From contig NC_089866.1 of NCBI RefSeq assembly GCF_036373705.1, positions 20,560,501 through 20,624,500 of the forward strand: a stretch of 64,000 nt of DNA, in the 5' to 3' direction. This stretch comes from Amia ocellicauda (lineage: Eukaryota > Chordata > Actinopteri > Amiiformes > Amiidae). The notes under the pieces are model-generated. The model was not told the DNA's origin. It worked only from the letters and a program-made list of their open reading frames with translations, and ran no database searches. Positions 50,901-62,900 of the stretch are shown piece by piece (the first letter of the stretch is position 1; every line of letters begins with the position of its first letter). The position numbers and the translations under genes were made by a program.

Positions 50901-53900
50901 ACACACACACAGATGTACAGATCCATAAAAGCATCTCTCTGAGACCCATTCACTCTTTCAAACTCACCCTTGATAATGAATGGAAAAGTTTTCATAGTAG
51001 TGGGAATTCATAGGTCATGGGAAAATGTGGTAGATCTCCTTCTTGATCTTGTGTTTCCCAGCCGCTGACACCACAATAACAAGCGTGGTTGGACTTCACA
51101 CCAAAAGCCAAATGATTTTACTGTATTTCCTGGCACTGATAAAAGGACGAGCCACTTGTTTAAGTAACTCCTTTCTTTGTTGTTGTGGTCAGTGTTGTTC
51201 TGCCACAGGCTCTAAGTGCAAGAAGCTGTCAGTGTTTATGCTTTAAGAACCCTGCTAATCACTCTTTAAGTTTCCTTGCAAGCCAGTGCATCAGGGGTAT
51301 GTTTAGGTCAGGATCAAACCCCCTGGAGATTCAAACTGGTCTCATATTGTTCTCTTAAAGAGGATTCAGGTAAACAGGATATTGCACAATGAACTGTACA
51401 GGGCTAAAGCAAAATCCTACATGGTTTGGAATTTTCCTATAAATAAGTCAAATGTGGGATGACTCTCGCAGCATTTGTTTTGCCAATATGAAAAAAACCC
51501 AACTTCAGAAAAGCAAGTGATGCATGAATAAGTAATGGGAAGGTAATTTACAGAGATCCCATTGGCTGTATATCAGGTTGTATATCTGTGCAGAAATGGA
51601 GCCAGGAAGAGTGATAAGTGTTCACTATTATAGTGTCCAGGGGGGATTGTCTGTTGAATATTTCTGTGGCCTGATGGTCAAAGCTCTTTATATCAGTACA
51701 TCAGTATATATTCCAGTTATCATCCATTGGAGTTCATACACTGTGCTAAAATTAAACATTTTCCTGTTTATTATTGAGTGATGTTATTCATATTCCTGAC
51801 TGTTGAGTATCTCCTTACTCGGCAAAACCACAGTGGTGTTTCAGCTACATTTTGTATTTTAAATAAAATGCCCTTGGAAAAATGTTTTGTGTGCGGTTGT
51901 GTTGATGAAAATTCATTTTCATGTATCCTGTTGATCTTAAATGTCAAGTTTCCACGGCAACATTCGTATGCCTTGGTCCAGAAAAATGTTATTTTAAAAG
52001 CTGAGATGCATGATTTTGAATTCTTTGGATGTTTTCTTCAGAAACGGTGCATAGACTCACCTCATTGTGGATGACTCCTTATCAGCATGTCAGCGCAGAC
52101 TAGCGTGTGTGGGCTTCCTTGTCGTAGCTAGTTTGTTGGCTGCCGTTGTCGTTTTCAAATGGCCCACCATGCCACTTCTGCATACAGTGGAGCACTAATG
52201 GAGTTTTCCTCATTTGGAGGGGCTTTTAGGAGCCAATTTGCCAGCATCTACTTTAATTTGCACTTGACTTACCACTGCTATGCTGAGGGTTGATTTAGTC
52301 ATAGACATGCAGGCACACACCCATGCAAGAGTGTTTGGCAGTGTGTTTTAACCCGGTGTTTTCTATCAAGGCAGAAGTGTTTGTTCAAGGATCATCTCTT
52401 TGCCTTTGGATTAGGTGTGATGCACTCCTCTAGTGTCAGCCTCACTTTCTCATTCTCTTCTCTGACTGGGGTGTGATCTGGGATCCGGTCCAACGTGGCA
52501 TTAAATGGAGTCGATTTAGGCAAGTGATGGAGACTGATGCCCTTGGGTGGGGAGTGGGGGCCGAGGGGGGGTGGTCTAATCTGAGAGGAGCAAACTCGCT
52601 GAGATTGAAGACGTGAGCTGGATCTCCGCCCAGGCTTCCCTAGGAAAAGTAAGTGGTTGAAAGTCTGTTCGCTTCAGCTCAGACAATCTTTCTCACTGCA
52701 AGACCCCAGCTACAGGTTCCTTTGCCATATATCCTCCATGACCAGTACCCAGATGGACAGTGTCACCTTGGATCCATGCCATCCTGTGCAAAACCTTGTT
52801 TGGAATGAAATTGAAATGCTGAACCAGGGGAAGGATTTCTGCAAGGCCATGAAAACCTGTGCCAGGGCACTTTCCTTCAGCAGCCAGCCCTTCACGTCAA
52901 CCAAACCAGCTCTGAAAGGTCTTAATTCCATCCTGCACTATTCACACAATCTCTCTCTCTCGATGTTGCTGACAGATGCAAACTGAAAGTGTGAGTGCTG
53001 GTTGCAGGATGTATTTTCTGTAATAGCCGTAAGGGCAGGAAATTGCAGGGTGATGCTTTTTCTGTCAAGTCCTGTGCTGTTACTGTTCAGATCATGGTCA
53101 AAACAGTACAGTAGTTTGACACCTGGACAGGTAACATACTGCCTGTGTGTGCCAAACATGGGCAAGGGATGGTACTGCTAAGAGGCCTAGATATTAAAAT
53201 AAGGAAGTACAAAAATAGAACACTACAAATACAATTTCATTGAACAAACATGTTCTTATCTTTACAAACCGCTGTTATAATGTGAAAGCAGTTGATCTGA
53301 CCTCCACCTCTCCCTCTTTTTTCAGTTGGCCAGCATCAGCAAAGCCATCAACAGCACTGAGACCCCAGTAAAGGAGAAGCATGCACGCAGTATCCTTTTG
53401 AACAGTGAGCCCTCAGTACACGCTGCCAGAGAGCACACGATTGCCAACAGCACTGGGACAACAGTCACATTCCCAAACACAGCTGCTTGGGATGAATTGG
53501 ATGAGATGCAGTGCCCCCCCCCACCTACTTCCCACAGTACAGATCTCTACCAGTTTTGTAATTACTATTCATCACAGAGGTGTCCTGTGGGATTAGGGTC
53601 AGACTGAATTGTTTTCAGTGCTGATCTTGTTACTCTCCCACTTTTGATGGGCCTCACAATATTAATACAGTCTGCTCTCTTCTACATTATCACAACTGGT
53701 CACTGGCAGACATGCTTTTGCTGATGCACACTTCAGTACAGGAAAAAACTACACTGCTTCCCCCACACAAAAACAAACGCACAGTGAACAATAGTGTATT
53801 GGATGTGGCACTTCAGACAGCTAGGCATTAAAATAAAGGTTATTTAGATAAATCATGTTGGTTGTCAGGCTATATATCTGTGGCGGAATGCACTTTAAAC

Positions 53901-56900
53901 AAACAGAAGCAGGAAGAGTGATAAGTGTTCACTATTATAGTGTCCAGAGGGGATTGTCTATTGAATATTTCTGTGGCCTGATAGTCAAAGCTTTTTTTTT
54001 ATCAGTACATCAGTACTTGTTGGAGTTCATACACAGTGATAAAATAATTGTTCCTGTTTATTGTTGAGTGATGTTATTCATATTCCTGACTGTTGAGTGT
54101 CTCCTTTCTCACCAACATCACAGTGCGGTTTGTTACGTTACTTACATGATACTAGTCTGAAAATAGTCAGGCCTGTGGGTGGTGTGTGTGTGTGCGCGAA
54201 GGGACACAGGTGTTGCTCTGCTGTGTCTCTGGAGGGCTCTTCCTTGACTCCTGTGCATGAATCATCCTCGGGACGCACCGTGAGAAAGGAGCCTTCACGT
54301 TCTGGTCGTACGCGCTGGGCCTGCCCCTGGCCAGCAACTCCATCCTCAGCTGGAAGTTCTGCCATGTCCTGCACAAAGTCCTGCGAGATGGGCATACCAA
54401 TGTGAGTGAAGCCTTCTTATCTCCTGCCTTATTAAACACCTACCCACCCACTGAGACGGCCTCTGCACAGTGCTGTAGTGTTGGAGTCCAGCTGAAATTG
54501 GACTTCCATGAGGCTGTATTTGTAGGCTTTATAGGCACACCTTGCGTAGAGTAGCTTCTAAAATATGCCTGATCATTTTACTGTGCAGACTATTTGCTCT
54601 ATAACTTCCAAATTGTACATGCTTACAATGTAAATGTTATTTTTGAATGCTGATTTATTTATTAAATTATCAAATGATTAGCCCATTTAGCTCCGAGACA
54701 GAGATGCATAAGCCAGCTAGTCTCAAACGACTTGTGTTGGTTTTGATGGCTCTGCTGGGTTTGTGTTCCTCAGAGCCTGCAGGACTGCGCGAGGCATCGG
54801 AGCAACATTCGGGAGACGGGGGTTCTGTGGGTGAGTTTTCTGTGGAGGTGCTGAGTCATTCGCCTCATAGGATCTGAATGGAGCAACGCAGTGAATGGAG
54901 CATGTTGGAGTGCATGTGTGTGACATATTTGATTAACAAATAACTAGGAACCTTTTAAGGGGAAATGACATAGGAGGAATGTTGATGTGGGAAGAATAAA
55001 GTACCCATTTAATATGTATTTTTTTAACAAACCAAACTGGTATATGTTTATATTCTGTACAGCTCTGAAGTGGGAATTTCTTATTATAGGAGGGTAGAAG
55101 GTATTCTATGGAAGATTTATTAATATTATTTTTTTCCAAGGGTAACTTGCATGATCTATATGGACAGCTTGTTGCACTTCACTGCAAGCTCCTGTGCACG
55201 AAGATGGATTTCCACATGAAGGTAAGAGAGCCAACCACTTTCTGCAGGTGCATCCCTTGCACTTTCCCTCGCTGCTCTGCTATTAACAGCCCAGAGGTTG
55301 ACATAACCTTAAAGGATCCTTGACTACTCTGATTGATATTGCCTTGTAAATCTAACATAACACAACTCGCTCTACCTGTCATTACTAACCAACTCCTGCA
55401 ATCTATTTTGTTCGGTTGTTCTGCCTTCTCAATCGGTTTCCTAAGTAACGTTTCATTACTTATTATATATTATTTAGTTCTAGGATACCATCAAAATGGT
55501 TGTGGCTGTGATAACCTGCCAACACACACACAGCTTTCCTCTTCCTGCCATCTCAGTCACAGGCACATACAGATATCCGTGTGTGTGTGATTTGTAATGG
55601 ATCATTTCTGACGATGACACTGCCAGTTTTCAAAATCTCTCTAAACCACATTTTATTTATCAGCAGTATCCAAAACTGTTTTTAAAGGCATGACTGACTA
55701 CATTTTGTATGTTCCTATAGGTGTCATCCTCAGAACATATTTGGTTGTGCTCAGATGCCCTTAGATTTTTGTTTAGAAGTTTGTTCACAGATCGTATACT
55801 TCCTATTATTTTCAACCTCTGCCTTCCAGTTGCAGCACCTTAAAAACTGTACCTTGGGGAGGCTAGGGTTTCTGGAAAAGCAGTTTGGGCATAGTGCTGA
55901 AAATGCATCTCATTTTAACTGCATGCAAATAAAGTTGTTTTCCTTAATTTAAGGTTAGATTTAAATGCCTCATTTGGCACATTGGTTTAAAGATGGCTGC
56001 CTCAGAGTGCATTCCTTCCTGGCTGACACCTTAAACATTAATTTGTTTTTTAATTAATTGGAGTAATAGTCTAACATCTTTTTTCTTTTATTTTCTTTTT
56101 TTCCAAAGTATCCAGATATCCGCCCAAACCTTGAGGCATCGGATGAAGTCCTGGAGCGAACAGCCGGCACTAACATCGACAACGTGTGAGTTTCTGTTCC
56201 ACGTGAGAGGCAAGAGGGAGCCCCAGAGGAATGTTAACGTTACATAAAAATTCATGACCATGAGGGCTCCCCAGTTGAACAGTCCTCTGCACTGTCAAAT
56301 TGCCCCCCCTACTTTTTGTTTTTGTTGTTTTTTGTTGTAAGTTTTGTCCACGATTTGTCAGTATAGGATAACCACCACCACCCCCCCCCCCCGGACACAC
56401 ATACACACAAGGATGTCCTTTCTCTTCCTCCCTCAGGCATCGTGCTTGATCAGGATAGTTGATTTGATAAAAACATGGAAAAACGTGTGCTGTACACTGA
56501 CTTATTCATTCACAATCTTTGCAATATGTCTCATGAATATTATATCTAAAAACAAAAAAAATCTTGCAATGTCTAAAAACAAGAACTGCAAAGAAAACGA
56601 GAACTGTTGACTTGATTTCTGGTCATAGCTTGGAGCTGTATCCATTTTACATTTATTTTGCTGATAAATTATGCATCTTAATTCTGCATAAAAATAACCA
56701 ATTTTCCTCATCTTGGACATAGCTACAGTGTGGAAGGCCTTATTAAAAAAAACATTCTATATTTATATGTCCATTTTTTTAGGTTGGTATTGGATGAATA
56801 AGTCGATGGCACTTTTATTGGAAGTGTACAAGACAGGGCAATGGGGAAAGGGAGAACTTAACTGCTAACCTTTTAAAAGGGTTATGAATCACTTTTTATT

Positions 56901-59900
56901 TTCTCCCTCAGTTTCCAGCTGACAGTGGAGGTGTTTGACTATCTTGACTGTGAGCTGAAGTTGGCAGAGACAGGTGAGTCACCGTGGCTCCTATGGCAAA
57001 GCAGGGTACAGTTCAATGAAAGCATTTCACATAGGTAACATGGGAAGAATAATGGATTTAAGCTGTACACAAAGGTGACTATATACTATTGTATAGTGCA
57101 GAACAAAGGTGAACAATAATGCAACTCGAATAATGCCGAATGTAAGCTAAGCTCCTGATGCACTGAATAACACACAGAACTGGACTTTTTTACTGTTGTT
57201 TGGAGATAGTGTGTATTTCCCAGGTCTGGATGAATTTGCAATGCACTGAATAGGCAATAATGGGTGTTAAGTCAGAGAATGAACAGGCCCTTAACTTGAT
57301 TTAGTAGCTTTAATGAATGCTGAAAAGCAGCTCCAGTGAAGGACCAATAGAAGTTGTATGCAGACAATCTGATAACCATAGAAACTGGGAGAAGTACAGC
57401 ACGCCACACTTGCCCTCCCAGATTGCATTCACGACCGACACAGTCGCCACACCCCGCTGTACAGGAGAGTTCTGTGGCAGGAACACCTGTATTGTTTAAA
57501 CGGTACGCTCTGCTTCCTGTATGTAGGGGACTGCAGAATTGTTCATGAAACGAGCATATTACATCACAGGTGTAAAATAAATTGGGCACAGGTTAAATAA
57601 ATAAAATGATTCCAAAATGCATTCCTTCTAAATAAGTAGTAAGTAAGTATAGGTTCAATCTTGTGTAAGCAAAACCTTGTTAAACTGTAAGCATGTCCTA
57701 TGGGTGCTCCCTGTTCAGAGCCTGTGTGACCGGGGTTAAAAGTCTCAATGTGCCACTATGACGTACAATTCACAGGAGGATCTATACAAAACTGTTCCGT
57801 CTGACACACATCCACGATTTATTTTAAACCTATAAATATGTCAGTGATTTTAAATAGCCTGCAACCTCATGTTATCATCTTTGTGTCATTTGCTGCTAGC
57901 ACTGGCCATATGTGAGATCATTAGTGGTGTTTAAACCCTTTTGGCATTGCCAAGGTTTGCCCAGGAGAGACCATGCTTTGATGTTCTGCTCCCTGGGGCT
58001 CCTCTTCCTGTTTAGACTGGGTACACAATGTGGAAGTGTACTCTCTTATTGAGAAACACGCCGACCAGGATCTGTGGCCACTTACCCTACCCTGTCACTG
58101 CTGTGTGCAAAGTGGTAGCCTATATGTATACTTGAGGAAGTATTAGTGCTTTATTTGTGCTGTGTGTTTCTGCTGTTGCCCTAGGTCAGTGCCTGGGCAG
58201 ATATTTTCTAAGGACCAGTAATAGTAATAGGACAATCACATTGAAGGTGTCTTTTCTTTATTCATACTTTTCAAAGGTACAGTATTGTGCAAAAGCTTTA
58301 GGCAGGTGTTAAAAAAATGCTGTAAAGTAAGAATGCTTTCAAAAATAGACATGTTAATAGATTATATTCATCAATTAACTAAATCAAATCCATATTTGGT
58401 GTGACCACCCTTTGCCTTCAAAACAGCATCAATTCTACTAGGTACACTTGCACAGTCAGGGATTTTGTAGGCATATAGTCGGGTGTATGATTAAACAATT
58501 ATACCAAACAGGTGCTAATGATCATCAATTCAATATGTAGTTCGAAACACAATTATTAAATGAAACAGAAACAGCTGTGTTGGAGGAATAAAAGTGGGTG
58601 AGGAACAGCCAAACTCAGCTAACAAGGTGAGGTTGCTGAAGACAGTTTACTGTGAAAAGTCATACACCATGGCAAGACTGAGCACAGCAACAAGACACAA
58701 GGTAGTTATACTGCATCAGCAATGTCTCTCCCAGGCAGAAACTTCAAGGCACACAGGGGTTTCCAGATGTGCTGTCCAAGCTCTTTTGAAGAAGCACAAA
58801 AAAACGGGCAATGCTGAGGACTGTAGATGCCAAGGAAACTTACTGCAGCAGAAGAAAGACACATCATGCTTACTTTCCTTCGCAATCGGAAGATGTCCAG
58901 CAGTGCCATCAGCTCAGAATTGGCAGAAAACAGTGGGACCCTGATACACCCATCTACTGTCTGGTGAAGTCTGGTGGCCTTCATGGAAGACTTTCAGCCA
59001 AAAAAACATGCCTCCGACGTGGCAACAAGGCCAAGCGACTCAGATATGCATGAAAACACAGGAACTGGGGTGCAGATGGAGTTGGGGATTTGGTCAGAAT
59101 TAATGGTCTCCTCAGTGCTGAGAAGTACAGGCAGAGCCCTGATCTCAACATTGAGTCTGTCTGGGATGACATGGAGACAGAGAAGCAACAGTAGGCAGCA
59201 TTGTGCAGTAGTGGTTAGGGCTCTGGACTCATAACTGGAAGGTTGTGGATTCAAATCCCGGGCGGTGCAGTGCTGTTTTACCCTTGAGCAAGGTACTTCA
59301 CTTAGATTGCTCCAGTAAAATGCCCAGCTGTATAAATGGGTACAAATGTAAGTCACCCTGGATAAGAGTGTCCGCTAAATGATCAAAATAATAACAGAGG
59401 CTGCCTAAACCCACAGAAGAACTGTGGTTGGTTCTCCAAAATGTTTGGGCCAACCTACCTGCTGAGATCCATCAAAAACTTTGTGCGAGTGTACCTAGAA
59501 GAACTGATACCGTTTTGAAGGCAAAGGATGTTCACACAATATTGATTTGATGTAGATTATTCTTCTGTTCACTCACTTTGCATTTTGTTAATGGATAAAT
59601 ATAATCTATTAACATGTCTATTTTTTTAAGCATTCTTACTTTATAGCATTTTTTCACACCTGCCTAAAGCTTTTGCGCAGTACTGTGTATAGTGTGAGCA
59701 GCATGACACAGCATTTGCAGTCACTTTCACAGTGGAGAGTTAAACTTGCACATCCGGTGCATACTGTAGATTGTACTGACAACGCTGCTGCCTGGCATCT
59801 TACCCTCTGCTCCCATTTCCTCAGGCTTCAGGAATGCCTGTGGGTTTGGAGTTGAGTTTCAGCCAAAAGAGATTCTTAATTTTTTTTTGTTGGGCACATG

Positions 59901-62900
59901 ATCACTTTTACAACTGTAAACACCATGTGACTGCAGCTGCTGCAAAAACCACAGTGATTGAATCCAGGGACAGCACCCACAAGGCATGTGATCGTTAAAC
60001 CACTTGATGAAAAACCTAAATTAATATCTAGGCAGTTGGAAAGCACAGGTTTCGCCTCTGTGTCAAGAGGAGTTGTTTAGTGGCTGGGAGTGACATCATC
60101 AGTTCAGTGGTTTATTCGTTACACTCTAGTTGTGATGGGCTATCCTCCCCTGTCTCAGGCTGGCCTGGTGCATGGATGTGTGCGTATGTAGATGAAGCTA
60201 ACTCAGCCTCTTGTCTGTCCAGTCTTCCGGCAGCTCAACACCTCCATCGCCATCTCCACGACCACGTTGGGGCAATGCAGGCTGTCCCCACTGATCCAGG
60301 TGATCCAGGACTCCAGTCAACTGTACCACTTCACCGTCAAGCTGCTCTTCAAACTGCATGCCTGTGAGTGGCCCAGCTCTCCCTGCCTCTGGCCCTGACT
60401 CCTGCTAAATTGTGGCCCCAGACTCGGACACAGTGTGCCAGTGTTGTCAGCGTTTTGCAAAAACCCACTGAAACTTGTTGTGCTGTGTTGAACTTGTGTG
60501 TGAGTGGATTTGAGTGTCTAATAGATTTGTTGCCAAAGATGTCAAATGCATTCTTAAACATCCAACACTCACTGCTTTTCTAATGTAAGCTTACTTTGAA
60601 CTGTGGTGGCACAGTTTATTTAATCTGGGTATTCTATATAAAATATAAATATAAATATAATATATATATAAAATATTTGAGGCTGATCTTTGACAATGAC
60701 CAGAATATATCTAGTAATTATTTTGCCGTATTAACCTACATGTCTAGTTTTGTAACCAAATGACTTGATTCAAAGATCCCTTGTTCATGCTTTTTCCGAT
60801 GTTCTGTACAGGTTTGCCAGCAGACACTCTTCAAGGGCACAGAGACCGATTCCATGACCAGTTCCACAGGTAGGCGCGCTGCATTAATGCGTTGGTAGGA
60901 CCTATGAATAGACCTAAAAGGGGCAGCCGTCTCCATTTGCACTTGACTTAAACGGATGCAAATTAAATGCCACTGCAGGTCACCCAGCACTTGAAGCTCA
61001 GCCCACGAGCAATAATGATCGGCACAAGCACGTCTCCCTTCATGGGCCTCCCTGCCCAACTCTGGCAGGCGTAATTTACTTGATTGAACATTGTCTCCCT
61101 GTTTTATTGCATTTTGCTATAGCTAGAATGCAAATGAGTCACTGTGTTGAAAGTTGGCCAATTGTAATTTTTACATTAATCTTACACAGCAGCACCTTAG
61201 TTTTCCCTCCACTGTTCATAAGTATGTGGGCTCTATTCATGATATGTTAATGAATGCTGTGATTAAAATCTTGCTGCCTGGTTACCTTCCTCCCTCAGTG
61301 CAAAGGCCAACTTGGTAAAATTATCTCGGTTGTTATGGAGCAGGCCAGAGAAACCAGACAGTTTTATTAGCATTGTTAATGAAGAGGTTTATTCAGCCTG
61401 TGAGGAAAAACTCTTACTTTCAAGTATCCTGCATAAATATTTCCTTTGGTTTGTGTTCTTCTGTTAGGCTGAAAAACTTCTTCAATCGGGCCAGAGACAT
61501 GCTGTACTTCAAGAGACTCATCCAGATCCCCAAGCTCCCTGATGTAAGAGGCCAGATTTAACACAGTAACACTCTTTTACACTTAGACTTAGCATCCTTT
61601 GAGAGCACAGCACACTCGACCACATTTGACATGTATATGTGTGCCTGCATTAAAAGCCCTTTTTATAACATGACTAAATACATAAGTATTTAAAAAGTGA
61701 AGTGTAGTTTAATGATTGTTGTGCAGAACTGTTCTGCATTGAGTGCCAAAACCAACAGCCAAAGCTTAGTACAGGCAAAAAAAGGTTAATTGTATTTATT
61801 GGATCTGTTACTGTTCATAGGGTTAAGGGTTAAGCAATTGTAATGTGTGCAATGCAAATGTAAACCATACTCTTCAGTTGCTGATGAAGCGCTCTGATCT
61901 CTATCCAGGCTGTCAGACTCGGCCATTTACACACTTCAGTCCAGTTTCCCACAGTTATCACATTCTTCTAATTGTCAAGTTCTGAAATAAAATCCATCAT
62001 TTATAGTTATTTGATAGACGTTTTACTTGTTGTGCAGCGCAGTCTCATTACCTAGCTTCTGTTTGTTCTCAAGTCAGGAATGGCCCAGCTGTGGTGCTTG
62101 GTTGGAACCCTCTTGATGTTTTTCTGGTTTCTTCTCGCTCTCTCTCGCTCTCTTGCTCCGTATCCATTTGTATCTACCCATTCCTACCCTCTCCATCTGC
62201 TCTAAACCCCTGCTTCTCTACCACCTCTCTCTCTCTTGTCTTCAGTCCCCCCCTAATTTCCTGCGTGCATCTGCACTGGCAGAGCACGTGAAGCCCGTGG
62301 TGGTGATACCAGATGAGGAGCCATACGACGACGACCCCGAACCTCTGATTGAGGTCAGTGTGACGCCCCAGTATGAGCAGCAGATGCACCTACAGGCCCA
62401 GCCACAGGTACGTTATAGCACAGAGTTCTGTACAGGACCAGGCTATCAATAGGCCCAGGGTAAAAAAGGACGATTGATATAGAGGTCAGAGACACTTAAA
62501 TTAATGTATGTTGTTTCAGCCTCAGGACATACAGAATTTGATCAATTAATAAGCTTGTAGATAAGGCCATTCTGTTTTAATTGTATCATCATCAAATCAT
62601 CAGTCATCCTAAATCATTTTTTCTTTGTTGTTTTTTCCCCAGGCGCTGGACATATTTGATAAGACCTTCGGGCCTCCTAATGGTGGCTTTGATGAGAGGT
62701 GAGAATCTCTGGGGCTGGGGGAGGAGGTTTAAAGTTTAGTATTTTTTTCTGCTAAATACATACCTGAGATAACGGACTGCTTTCTAAGGGTGCAGTAATT
62801 ACAAAACTGATCAGGAATATGGGATGTACCAAGAAAACATATTTTGGTTCATTCCTGTGAAATATGGTTCAGTCTCCCTCTAGTGGCGAGTTGCTGCAGA

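Larger units (their letters stand above)
45275..53325. other. HIP1R intron 1, right part
   Basis: About 8 kb of intron without a supported gene. It holds two GT microsatellites, a CA run near 50893, a possible SINE-tail relic at about 45485-45535 and the left member of a dispersed repeat at about 51572-51840. The open frames (up to 151 codons) show no family motif. Confidence 0.5.
58280..59685 (+). mobile_element. Tc1-like transposon, third family, decayed
   Basis: Left end TA then CAGTATTGTGCAAAAGCTTT; right end AAAGCTTTTGCGCAGTACTG. The inverted repeats run about 60 bp (AGGCAGGTGTTAAAAAAATG and its mirror). The right TA has become TG. The 1406-bp length includes a nested SINE of about 200 bp. 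It lies in HIP1R intron 7. Confidence 0.9.

Noticed and set aside
53390-53404. A conventional donor at AACA|GTGAGC for HIP1R exon 2
   Set aside because: It would add SILLN, but no AG acceptor then restores the frame into [11 protein letters not shown]. The U12 reading gives the conserved ARRIILGTH exactly.
59192-59270. A tRNA gene
   Set aside because: The A and B boxes belong to the head of a SINE. The cloverleaf is degenerate and the SINE body and tail follow.
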